From: an uncultured Clostridium sp.
GTDB lineage: Bacteria; Bacillota; Clostridia; TANB77; CAG-508
Length of the DNA: 43,811 bases
Direction: 5' to 3'
NCBI GenBank assembly: GCA_930987745.1
Contig: CAKNKX010000013.1
Coordinates: 1 to 43,811 of the forward strand
Shown: positions 31,770 through 41,017 of the stretch, piece by piece
Numbering within the stretch: position 1 is the stretch's first letter
How the letters are laid out: every line of letters begins with the position of its first letter
Notes under the pieces: generated by a model
Seen by the model: the letters and a program-made list of their open reading frames with translations, nothing else
What the model was told of the DNA's origin: nothing
The model's database searches: none
Program-made: the position numbers and the translations under genes

Positions 31770-32303
31770 TTACCCCAATGTGGAGCTCTTTTCGTATTTC
31801 TTATATTTAAAAAGACATTTTTTCTTTATAAAATCTGAGAATGTAGCTATATCTCCTTTTTTAAATCCGTTTTTATCTAAAATAAATGCATGACGCTTAT
31901 CAATATATAAATAAAAATATTTTTTGGTTTCAAAAACTTTTTTTAGCTTGTAATACTTCATAGTAGAATATTCTACCATGTTAGATACCTCAAAAGATTT
32001 GTCATAAAACTTGAACGTAAATGCCTTTTCTTTCTTGATTTTCTCACTATTTAGCTCATCATTTACTATTTTTACCGGATGAAAAAATCTCCATAAAATA
32101 AATATTGTAATTGCAACACAAAATATAATTGCAAATGTATAGTTATATGACTTTATTTGCACAATTAGAAACATAATAAGAAGCATTGCAATAACAAAAG
32201 TATATAATGTATATCTAAATTGATATTTATTCTGATGAAAACTTAAAAATTCTTTGTAAACTTCTTCTGAATATCTAGTAGTATTTTTAAATAATAATTT
32301 CAT
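31770..32303 (-). CDS. YcxB-like membrane protein
   Basis: two TM segments then 'KAFTFKFYDKSFEVSNMVEYSTMKYYKLKKVFETKKYFYLYIDKRHAFILDKNGF' YcxB-like C-terminus. Confidence 0.75.
   Translation of the reverse strand: MKLLFKNTTRYSEEVYKEFLSFHQNKYQFRYTLYTFVIAMLLIMFLIVQIKSYNYTFAIIFCVAITIFILWRFFHPVKIVNDELNSEKIKKEKAFTFKFYDKSFEVSNMVEYSTMKYYKLKKVFETKKYFYLYIDKRHAFILDKNGFKKGDIATFSDFIKKKCLFKYKKYEKSSTLG
31789..31826. repeat. 38-bp direct repeat, copy 2 (within the 3' end of the YcxB-like gene)
   Basis: identical to 30417-30454. Confidence 0.95.
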
Positions 32304-32332
32304 AACATCACCTTTACTTGAAATTATATCAT

Positions 32333-33838
32333 TTAATCTTTATTTTGCAAAATTATTCTAGAATTTTTATCAAATTTTTTGATTTCTTCAGTTCTACTAG
32401 AACGAACAATATATTCATGTTTTCCATCAAATATAATGTTTACAGACTTACTAAAATTAGAATTTTTGAAATTTATTTCATCAATTACAAGACTTGCCTT
32501 GCATTTATCTAAAGTTCCAAAAGTAGTTAAGAAACCTAGTCCAGTTCCGCCATCATCTTTGTGAGTGGTTATGGCATCTAAACCAAGATTTACTAAAGTA
32601 TCTATTTCAAAATCTATACCACTATCATAAACACTGAATCTGTAACAATTATCAATAATGTCAAATATTACACAGATACTGCGAGGTGTACTTTCACTAT
32701 AACCTACTGCAATAATAGCATCTTTGACATGGTCAGAAATCAAAGTTTCTAACTCACTTTGTGAGATAAATTTTTCGATTAAGTGTTTAACACTACAATT
32801 AACTTTTAGGTCGAAATCTATATTTTTCTTAGTTGCTTCTAGTTTCATATGTTCTAAGATACTATCAACACCTTTAACATTTGTCTTAGGTAATGGTTTT
32901 GAATATTTCAAAACACTATTTACTTTATTAGAATATTCAGAAGATAAGTTGTTTACTAATTTTGTTACTTCTGAAAGTTCGGCACTAAATTCTGTATTAG
33001 TACCATTCTTAAATGCAAATGCTAATTTTTCAATTTCTTGTTTTGCAGCTTTTATTCTACTATTATATTGATGATTTATCATAGTTAAACTTTTAATTTC
33101 TTCAGTTAATTCAGCATTTATTTTTTCTTTATCTGCTAATTCTTTTTCTAAGTTTTCAATCTTTCTATTTTTCATTCTATCTTGATAGTCTAATGTAATA
33201 TTTCTTTTTATCCAGATGAAGGTACCGATTATGATAAGCAGAATACCGGTTATACCAACTAACCTAGTTGAACGACTAGCAATATTCTTTGAAGTTGAAA
33301 AGAAAGTTACTAAGGCACCAGAAAAAACGAATCCAAGAATACTTATAGTATTTAATTTTTCGGTATTTTTTAGAAAAGAAAGTCCATTTCTAAATCTTGG
33401 AATATTAAAAAACCTATTAACTAGTAAAATATTTAGAATAGCACATATTACAAAAGATATGGGATTTTCTTTTTCAAGTTTTATAATTGGTGATGTTAAA
33501 ATTATTGAAATTACTAATAATGATAAAAGATAGCAGGAGATACTGATACCCATAGAGATACAAGAAATAATTATTGAATATTCGATTTTGATATTATTAT
33601 GTAATTTCATTATAACACCGATGATTATAATTGATAGTATTGCTAATAATAGCTGTGGAAGAATATTAATTAATAATGCATGAATAATACCGATTAATAT
33701 ACTTGGAATTAGCATAAATAGAATTGTTTTCTTTATATTTTTACAAGAATTAGTAGACTTAATAAAAATATAAAAAGACATAATATTTATAAAACTATAT
33801 TTAAATATATTATTTATAAAATTTAATGTTTCCATCAT
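32333..33838 (-). CDS. AgrC-like sensor histidine kinase (GHKL ATPase)
   Basis: multi-TM N-terminus, coiled coil, 'LISDHVKDAIIAVG…DSGIDFE…THKDDGGTGLGFLTTF'. Confidence 0.85.
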   Translation of the reverse strand: MMETLNFINNIFKYSFINIMSFYIFIKSTNSCKNIKKTILFMLIPSILIGIIHALLINILPQLLLAILSIIIIGVIMKLHNNIKIEYSIIISCISMGISISCYLLSLLVISIILTSPIIKLEKENPISFVICAILNILLVNRFFNIPRFRNGLSFLKNTEKLNTISILGFVFSGALVTFFSTSKNIASRSTRLVGITGILLIIIGTFIWIKRNITLDYQDRMKNRKIENLEKELADKEKINAELTEEIKSLTMINHQYNSRIKAAKQEIEKLAFAFKNGTNTEFSAELSEVTKLVNNLSSEYSNKVNSVLKYSKPLPKTNVKGVDSILEHMKLEATKKNIDFDLKVNCSVKHLIEKFISQSELETLISDHVKDAIIAVGYSESTPRSICVIFDIIDNCYRFSVYDSGIDFEIDTLVNLGLDAITTHKDDGGTGLGFLTTFGTLDKCKASLVIDEINFKNSNFSKSVNIIFDGKHEYIVRSSRTEEIKKFDKNSRIILQNKD

Positions 33839-33888
33839 AAAATCCTCTCACTTCTTATTATTGTATATTTTATACAAAAAATAAAAAA

Positions 33889-33935
33889 CAGTCAATCAAA
33901 CTGTTTGTTGGAATTTTATAGTTTGATGACTGTAA
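33889..33935 (-). terminator. Hairpin between peptide ORF and histidine kinase gene
   Basis: CAGTCAATCAAACTg … AGTTTGATGACTG. Confidence 0.55.
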
Positions 33936-33963
33936 AATATTATCCGATTTTAAATATAAATAA

Positions 33964-34017
33964 TTATCCTAGCCAATAATAGAAGAAGTCCAAAAATCTA
34001 TCTAACCAACTTCCCAT
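33964..34017 (-). CDS. Candidate 17-aa peptide MGSWLDRFLDFFYYWLG
   Basis: RBS GAAAGGAAGTG before ATG on minus strand; located between HK and response regulator. Confidence 0.5.
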   Translation of the reverse strand: MGSWLDRFLDFFYYWLG

Positions 34018-34119
34018 CTCAATCACTTCCTTTCAGAAATAAACTAATAAAATTATTTCATTCTGAAAGGAAAATTTATGATCGCTGGAGAATGTAGTTT
34101 TTGATATCAAGAGATATAA

Positions 34120-34149
34120 TTCGACAAAATTCGACAAAAAAAGACAAAG
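34120..34149 (-). promoter_or_regulatory. Tandem 0A-box-like sites
   Basis: minus strand TTTGTCttt… TTTGTCGAAt TTTGTCGAA: two exact TGTCGAA boxes with 10-bp period plus a degenerate third. Confidence 0.6.
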
Positions 34150-34151
34150 AA

Positions 34152-34176
34152 AAAATCACCCATAAGGTGATTTAAA
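34152..34176 (-). terminator. Hairpin terminator of the Spo0A-like gene
   Basis: AAATCACCcataaGGTGATTT. Confidence 0.6.
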
Positions 34177-34189
34177 ATTTATTCAAATT

Positions 34190-34984
34190 TTATAATTCTT
34201 CTTTAATTTTATTATAGAAATAAAAAATAAGTTCCATAGCTGTAGGTACACCAGTATCAGAACTTACATTTGCAGTATAAAAACGTTCTAAATCTTCAAT
34301 TGCAGTTTTCTTCCATGCATAATTAATTGCTGTTTGGATAGCTCTGCCAACACTACTAGAAAACATATAGTGTTTATTTGCTACATATTGCAGAGGAGAT
34401 AATTCCTTAAATTTTTCAGGATTTTCATGCAACATGAAATTAATTGCTTCAAAGATATATTCTCTTCCTTTATGTTTGTAACTGATACCAACTCTATCTA
34501 AATGAATGTTTATTAATTTTGTAATACGTTGTTGTTCTTCCTCAGGAGATTTTTCAACAACTATATTAAGTGTGCTGTCTTTTTCATGTTTCCTAGAAAA
34601 GACTATAGCATTAACCAACATTTCAAAAGAATAATCAGCTTGTTGTTTGCAAAATATTAAGTCTACATATCCTTCATGAAGATTTTTATAAATAGTTGGA
34701 GACTTAACATTAGTATTAACAACTATAAGTGGTGAAAAGTTTAAATTAGTATTTCTCAAATTTTGAAGAAAATCAAAACCAGAACCAATTCCATCATGTA
34801 ATTCTAAATCAACAATAATTGCTTCTGGACGGTGTTTCTTTACTAATCTTAAAGCTTCATGACTAGAATTAGTTTTAGCAACTAAAGTAACATCAGTTCT
34901 TGTAGTTAAATAACTTTCAAATTCTTTAGTAGTTATTTTATCATCTTCTAAAAGAAGTAATGTCATTGGCTTAGAATCGCTCAT
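34190..34984 (-). CDS. Spo0A-like response regulator
   Basis: receiver 'LLLLEDDKITTKEFESYL…EAIIVDLELHDG' and Spo0A_C-like 'SSSVGRAIQTAINYAWKKTAIEDLERFYTANVSSDTGVPTAMELI'. Confidence 0.85.
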   Translation of the reverse strand: MSDSKPMTLLLLEDDKITTKEFESYLTTRTDVTLVAKTNSSHEALRLVKKHRPEAIIVDLELHDGIGSGFDFLQNLRNTNLNFSPLIVVNTNVKSPTIYKNLHEGYVDLIFCKQQADYSFEMLVNAIVFSRKHEKDSTLNIVVEKSPEEEQQRITKLINIHLDRVGISYKHKGREYIFEAINFMLHENPEKFKELSPLQYVANKHYMFSSSVGRAIQTAINYAWKKTAIEDLERFYTANVSSDTGVPTAMELIFYFYNKIKEEL

Positions 34985-35166
34985 AATACTTATCCCTCCT
35001 GTAAAATATAATCAATAATAATATACCATAAAGGAAAAACATCAGCAACCATCAATTAATATCATTTAAAAGTGTGCAAAACAGTCATAATATCAATTGG
35101 GAACATGGTTAAAATAACTTGTATTTGAAAATAAATAAACTTTTAGTTGAAGGAGGAAATGTAATT

Positions 35167-35490
35167 ATGGATAATATCAAATTAAGAAAGGAAATAGGTA
35201 AAAGAATTGAAGAGATTAAGGAACTTCACAATATGACAAATAAGGAATTTGCAGAATATATAAATACAACTACACAACAATTATCTTATGTAATAAGAGG
35301 AGAAAGAGGATTCTCGATTTCCAAACTAATAGAAATATCAAATAAAACTAATTGTCCAATTGAATATATTTTAACTGGAAAGAAAACAGAAGTTGATATA
35401 GAACTAAAAAAGAAAATTAAAGAATTAAAAAGAAAAAATGATGAAATAGCTAAAAAGCTAGATGAAATAAACACTTATGTATGCAAGTAG
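35167..35490 (+). CDS. XRE-type HTH regulator
   Basis: 'MTNKEFAEYINTTTQQLSYVIRGERGFSISKLIEISNKTNCPIEYILTGK'; AAGGAGG RBS. Confidence 0.85.
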   Translation: MDNIKLRKEIGKRIEEIKELHNMTNKEFAEYINTTTQQLSYVIRGERGFSISKLIEISNKTNCPIEYILTGKKTEVDIELKKKIKELKRKNDEIAKKLDEINTYVCK

Positions 35491-35564
35491 AGTAAACAAA
35501 TAGTTGACAAATAGTAAACTCTTTGATAATATTGCGTTAATATTATTGAAGAGGAGATTTTGTC

Positions 35565-35984
35565 ATGGATAAACCTGTAGGAGAAATTAGAAAATTAGAA
35601 AGTTTAAATAGGATTGTACTTCCATCAGAAGTAAGAAATATTAAAAATTTAAAACCATTAGAATATGCAGAAATATATGTAAAGGAAAACAAAGATATTG
35701 TAATAGAGAAATATAATCCTGAAAAAAGTAAATCAGCTGGATTAGTAAGAAGATTAGATGCACTAGGAAGAATTGTAATACCAAAACCAACAGTAAAAGA
35801 ACTTGATTTGAAAGAAGGAGACTTAATTCAATTCGTATCAGGAGAAAATGGAGAGATAATACTAAGAAAATATTATCAAACATGCGTATTTTGTGGAGGG
35901 AAAAAAGAATTGTATAAATTTTCAGACAAGTTAATTTGTGAAGATTGTCTAAGAGAATTAATGAAACTTGTGGTAAACAAATAG
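35565..35984 (+). CDS. AbrB/SpoVT-like regulator, tandem AbrB half-domains plus zinc-ribbon
   Basis: 'RKLESLNRIVLPSEVR' and 'RRLDALGRIVIPKPTVKELDLKEGD', then 'CVFCGGKKELYKFSDKLICEDC'. Confidence 0.85.
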   Translation: MDKPVGEIRKLESLNRIVLPSEVRNIKNLKPLEYAEIYVKENKDIVIEKYNPEKSKSAGLVRRLDALGRIVIPKPTVKELDLKEGDLIQFVSGENGEIILRKYYQTCVFCGGKKELYKFSDKLICEDCLRELMKLVVNK

Positions 35985-36300
35985 TAGCAGATTTAGGACA
36001 GGTCCAAATGGACATTTTTGTCAAAGCTGAAACATATCTATAAAAAAAGAAAATAAAATTGAAAATAATAAACCAGACTCAAATTATTAAACTAAAAGTT
36101 TAGTAATTTGAGTTATTTTTTTACTTAAAAAACCAATTAAGAACGCACATTAACTGTCATATATAACCTTCTTTGTAACAAAAATGTAAAGAAAAAAATA
36201 CGACAAAACATTGACTTAATTTGTAAAGAAATATAAAATATATTTGATTAAAATTAAATTTAATAGGAAATAATATGAACAAAAGAAAGGGGAATTTTAG

Positions 36301-37428
36301 ATGAAAATAAATCTAAAGAAAAACAAAGGTATAACACTAATTGCATTGGTAATAACAATAATAGTATTATTAATACTTGCAGGAGTATCAATAGCAATGC
36401 TAACAGGACAAAATGGAATATTAACACAAGCTAGTAATGCAAAAGAAGAAAATAGTCGTGCACAAATTTACGAGGCATTGAAATTAACAGAACAAAATTA
36501 CCAAATAGATATAGCAACAAGTGCAAGCACGGACGACATTGTGACATACTTACAAAATAAAGGAATTATAGATAGTAATCTTATTATAAATGTTAGTAAA
36601 TTGTTAGGGTATAGTTCAGAAACAGGAAATGGTAGTGGAACATCAGATGTGTATAAGTTAGAGGAGATAACAGCGATAGGAAAAGTAGCATCTATGCATG
36701 CTGTAAGAGTAGCTAGTACAAGTGTATATGGGAAAAAATATGAAGTAGTATATTATGATAAAAATGGAAAAAGAATAGTATTAGGAACAATATCTGATGC
36801 TCCAAAACAAATAGAGGTAATAGAACCAGAAAATATTAATGATTGGACATATACAATAGACGAAGAAAACAATACAGCAACATTAACAAGCTATAAAGGT
36901 AAAGATACAACAGTAGTATTCCCTAATTATATAAATGGAATACCAGTCAAGAGAATACATACTTCAATTAGTGGAATATATCGCTCTATATGGGATGATA
37001 CATTATTAGATTATATAGATAGTTCAAGTTATACTTATCCACAAACTACAATTACTAAAGTAGTTATTTCAGAAGGCATTGAAGAAATTGATTCTTGCAC
37101 ATTTTATGATAGCCAAGCATTAGAAGAAATAGAACTCCCTAATACTCTGAAATATATAGGAGATAAGGCTTTCAATCGATGTAAAGCATTACAAAATGTT
37201 ACAATACCAGAGAGCGTGATAGAAATTGGTAACTATGGATTTTGCAGTTGCACATCGTTAACCAATATTACAATACCAGAAAGCGTAAAGAATATGGGAA
37301 TATATGTATTTGATGGTGACACAATAGAAATAAATGTACCATTTAAAGAAGGAGAAGAACCAGTAGGATGGGCAGATAGATGGAGTAAGAATTATAGTGG
37401 TGATATAACCGTAAATTACAATAAATAA
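36301..37428 (+). CDS. Prepilin-type N-terminus fused to BspA-like (LRR_5) leucine-rich repeats
   Basis: 'KGITLIALVITIIVLLILAGVSIAMLTGQNGILTQA' and 'GIEEIDSCTFYDSQALEEIELPNTLKYIGDKAFNRCKALQNVTIPESVIEIGNYGF'. Confidence 0.85.
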   Translation: MKINLKKNKGITLIALVITIIVLLILAGVSIAMLTGQNGILTQASNAKEENSRAQIYEALKLTEQNYQIDIATSASTDDIVTYLQNKGIIDSNLIINVSKLLGYSSETGNGSGTSDVYKLEEITAIGKVASMHAVRVASTSVYGKKYEVVYYDKNGKRIVLGTISDAPKQIEVIEPENINDWTYTIDEENNTATLTSYKGKDTTVVFPNYINGIPVKRIHTSISGIYRSIWDDTLLDYIDSSSYTYPQTTITKVVISEGIEEIDSCTFYDSQALEEIELPNTLKYIGDKAFNRCKALQNVTIPESVIEIGNYGFCSCTSLTNITIPESVKNMGIYVFDGDTIEINVPFKEGEEPVGWADRWSKNYSGDITVNYNK

Positions 37429-37459
37429 AAAATAGCTTTATCTGAAAGGAAAAGTGAGA

Positions 37460-39247
37460 ATGGAATATCTAATTGTAATTGGTATTATATTAATTTATTC
37501 ATCATTGCAAACAATCATATTCAAAAAAAAGATAGAGCAAATAATACCAATAAGCGTAGTAGAGATTGTGTTGATTATATATCTTACAGGAATGTTTGAT
37601 AACTTGAAATTAGGAGTAATTATAGTAGAAATAATGGCTATTATTCAACTAGCCATTATTTTGTATATTTTTTGTAAGCAGAAAGAAAAGAAACAGGTAA
37701 TAGAAATTATAAAAAGAATATTAACACCAGGATTAGTAGTGTATACCATATTATGTAGTATAAGTATAGTTATAAATAAAGGAAGAATTTTTTTAGATTA
37801 TGATGAATTTAATCATTGGGCAAGAATTATAAAAAATATGTTTATGTATAATACATATGGAACAAACTCCGAATCAATGGTTATTTTTAACGAATATCCA
37901 CCTTTTACTTCAACATTTCAATATTTATTTTTAGCTATAAAAAATATGTATAGTGAAGATATTGTTATAACTGCACAAAATATATTATACATATCGCTTA
38001 TTATTCCAACAACAAAAGATATTGGATGGAATAATAAAATAAAAAATTTGATTTTAATAATACCATTTATTATACTATTGCCAATGATATTTTATAAAAA
38101 TTTTTACTTGAATATATTAGTAGATGGGATGTTAGGAATTACATTTGCATTAACAGTTTTCTATAGTTTTGAACGAGAAGAAAATAATATTTTTAAGTTT
38201 TTTAAGATATTATCTACAATTATCATATTATGTTTAACTAAGACATCAGGAATAGCTTTAGCATTATTGACCATAATAATAATTTTGGTGAAAGCATTCA
38301 AAGATAAGAAAAAGAAAGAAATAATAGAAACTAGCATAATAATATTATTGGCAACAATATTAACTTTTAGTTGGTATATTAAGGTGGATAGTGCTGAAAA
38401 GAGATGGAATTTTAATCAATATATAGAAACCGAAAATAAGACAAAAGAAGAGATGCTAAATATCGCAAAAACGTTTGGAAACGCAATTTTCTATAATCAG
38501 AACATTACAGATAAAAATTTTACAGTATTTGCAGTATTTTTTATTTTAATCTGTACCAATTTTTATGTATTAAAAAAACAAAATAAAAAGGAATATAAAT
38601 ACTATTCTATAGCTATGCTAACAGCCATACCAATTTATTTGATGTCTCTTATGATAACTTATATGACAATATTTGATTTAGAAGAAGCGCAGACGTTAAC
38701 TAGTTTTAATAGATATTGCTCAACGATTTTACTAGCAAATGGATTATTTCAGTTTTTAGGATTTTTAGATACCAATAAAAATATTAATATCAAACAGATT
38801 GTTGTTATATTTACGGTATTAATCAGTATATTACCACAAAAAAATATATATGAAAAATATATAGAATCCAAAAACTATATTCTAACATCTAATATCAATA
38901 GAGACATTTTTACAAAATTAAAAATGTATAAAAATAAATTAAATAAAGAAGATTCTATCTTGTATATAACAGGGACTAATGTAGACGCAAAATTTATAAC
39001 ATCTATGAATCAGTATGAGATTATGCCAATTAAAATATCAAACTCAAAAACGGGAGTATTTTCATCAGAAGAAGATTTTATAAATATGATAACAGATGGA
39101 GGATATACGCATCTATTTATTTATAGAATGCAAGATACAGTAAAAGAAAAATTGAAAAATTTATTTGAAGATAATTATGTAGGAGATGACATATTATATA
39201 AAATAAGCAAAGAAAATGGAAAAATATTTTTAGAAAGAGTAAGATAA
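37460..39247 (+). CDS. Polytopic membrane protein, probable lipid-linked-sugar glycosyltransferase
   Basis: many TM segments, 'DYDEFNHWARIIKNMF' acidic loop after TM typical of GT-C type enzymes; followed by GT2 gene. Confidence 0.6.
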   Translation: MEYLIVIGIILIYSSLQTIIFKKKIEQIIPISVVEIVLIIYLTGMFDNLKLGVIIVEIMAIIQLAIILYIFCKQKEKKQVIEIIKRILTPGLVVYTILCSISIVINKGRIFLDYDEFNHWARIIKNMFMYNTYGTNSESMVIFNEYPPFTSTFQYLFLAIKNMYSEDIVITAQNILYISLIIPTTKDIGWNNKIKNLILIIPFIILLPMIFYKNFYLNILVDGMLGITFALTVFYSFEREENNIFKFFKILSTIIILCLTKTSGIALALLTIIIILVKAFKDKKKKEIIETSIIILLATILTFSWYIKVDSAEKRWNFNQYIETENKTKEEMLNIAKTFGNAIFYNQNITDKNFTVFAVFFILICTNFYVLKKQNKKEYKYYSIAMLTAIPIYLMSLMITYMTIFDLEEAQTLTSFNRYCSTILLANGLFQFLGFLDTNKNINIKQIVVIFTVLISILPQKNIYEKYIESKNYILTSNINRDIFTKLKMYKNKLNKEDSILYITGTNVDAKFITSMNQYEIMPIKISNSKTGVFSSEEDFINMITDGGYTHLFIYRMQDTVKEKLKNLFEDNYVGDDILYKISKENGKIFLERVR

Positions 39248-39268
39248 CAACAAGTTCTTTTTATTAAA

Positions 39269-39964
39269 GTGGTGAAAAAGTTGAAAGAAGAGATTATTAT
39301 ATTAATACCAGCATATAATCCAGATAAAGAATTAATAAAATTAGTAAAAGAATTAACTGAAAATTATAAGATAATAGTAATAAATGATGGTTCAGATAGT
39401 AAAAAGTATTTTAATGCAATAAAAAAAGATTGTAAAATACTAGAACATAGTGTAAACAAAGGGAAAGGTAGAGCACTAAAAACTGGATTTAGATATATCA
39501 TAGAAAACTATCATAATGCCATAGGAGTAGTGACAATTGATGCCGATGGACAACATGATATTCAAGATATTTATAAAATATGCGAAGTATTCAAACAACA
39601 AAGTGATATATTAATATTTGGAAAAAGAAATTTTGATTCAAAAGAAATACCATTTAGAAGTAGAATTGGAAATAAAATGATAAGTAGACTTATTGAAAAA
39701 AAGACAAGAAAGAATATAGGAGACACACAAACAGGGTTAAGAGCTATACCAATAAAATATTTAAAAGATTTTGAGAGAATATATGGAGAAAGGTTTGAAT
39801 ACGAGACAAATGTTTTATTATATTGTATTAAACAAAAAATTAATATACATGAGATTGCTATAAAAAGCATCTATAAAAATAAAAACAAGATGAGTCATTT
39901 TAGAATGTTAAGAGACTCGATGATAATATATAACCAACTAAGGAAGAAACTCAGGGGGAAGTAG
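39269..39964 (+). CDS. Glycosyltransferase family 2
   Basis: 'ILIPAYNPDKEL…VINDGSDS…NKGKGRALKTGF…VTIDADGQHD'. Confidence 0.92.
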   Translation: MVKKLKEEIIILIPAYNPDKELIKLVKELTENYKIIVINDGSDSKKYFNAIKKDCKILEHSVNKGKGRALKTGFRYIIENYHNAIGVVTIDADGQHDIQDIYKICEVFKQQSDILIFGKRNFDSKEIPFRSRIGNKMISRLIEKKTRKNIGDTQTGLRAIPIKYLKDFERIYGERFEYETNVLLYCIKQKINIHEIAIKSIYKNKNKMSHFRMLRDSMIIYNQLRKKLRGK

Positions 39965-39997
39965 ATATTCATTCTGATAAACATATATTGAATTTGA

Positions 39998-40031
39998 CAA
40001 AAATATCACTATATAATAGTGGTATTTTTTG
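39998..40031 (+). terminator. Rho-independent terminator
   Basis: AAAATATCACTAtataaTAGTGGTATTTTTTG. Confidence 0.6.
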
Positions 40032-40099
40032 TGCTTAAAAATAAAAAGTAATGAACATATTAATTCATTAATGAATATACTTTAAGAGGAGTGGTTATT

Positions 40100-40547
40100 A
40101 TGGCATATTCAAATAGAGAACTTTTAGCAAGAATAATACAATGTGAAGCAGGAGGAGAAGGAGATAATCGGAATGAAAGCAGTTGCAACAGTTACAATAA
40201 ATAGAGTAAATGCAACAGAAGGTGAATATGCAAGAGTTTCACAAGGTGGAAATATTAGAAACATTATATTTCAACAAGGGCAATATGATTGTGCGAGAGA
40301 AACAATAAATTATGCATATAATCCACAAAACATATATAATATGAATCCAACAGAAGAACACTATTATATTGCAGATTGGGCTTTATCAGGAAACAAACTA
40401 AATGAAATAGGAGAATGTCTTTGGTATTTAAATCCATTTAGACCTAGTTGTGATTCAGAGTTTCCAAAAAACGGTTCAGGTGTTTTCCATACTAGATTTG
40501 GAAATCATTGCTTTTATCGTCCGACAAGTAAATATAAAGATACATAA
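40100..40547 (+). CDS. cwlJ: Spore cortex/cell wall hydrolase (CwlJ/SleB catalytic family), read through a +1 frameshift at CGG 40169-40171
   Basis: 'ELLARIIQCEAGGEGDN-GMKAVATVTINRV…' after the shift; AAGAGGAG RBS; next to gerQ-like gene. Confidence 0.85.
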
Positions 40548-40586
40548 GAATATAATTTTTAAATTTATTATAAGGAGGAAAGGTTT

Positions 40587-40910
40587 ATGGCAAATGGAGA
40601 ACCAGAAAGAAAAGAAAATAGAAATGTTACTATTAATCAAAACTCACCAGAAATTTTAACAAATTCAATTTACACACCAGCTTTTTTAAGAGAACAAATA
40701 GGAAAACTAATGAGAGTAGAATTTTTAATAGGAACAAATAATTTGACAGATAGAATTGGAATTTTGGAGGATGTTGGAGCAAGCTATATATTATTAAGGT
40801 CAATAGAGAGCGATAATATAGTATATTGTGATATTTATTCAATAAAATTTATCACAATATCTCAAAATGGATTTTATGGAGGAATGAATAATAGGTATCA
40901 CTATTATTAA
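40587..40910 (+). CDS. gerQ: GerQ-like spore coat protein
   Basis: 'FLREQIGKLMRVEFLIGTNNLTDRIGILEDVGASYILLRSIESDNIVYCDIYSIKFITI' GerQ-like, adjacent to cwlJ-like gene. Confidence 0.7.
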   Translation: MANGEPERKENRNVTINQNSPEILTNSIYTPAFLREQIGKLMRVEFLIGTNNLTDRIGILEDVGASYILLRSIESDNIVYCDIYSIKFITISQNGFYGGMNNRYHYY

Positions 40911-41017
40911 ACAAAAGATAATCTTTATTCTAAAATAATTTTCAGAAATAATTGATAAAAAAAATTGTATATGTTATTATAGAAATGTAAATAGAAAAAT
41001 AGAATAGGGGAGCTATA

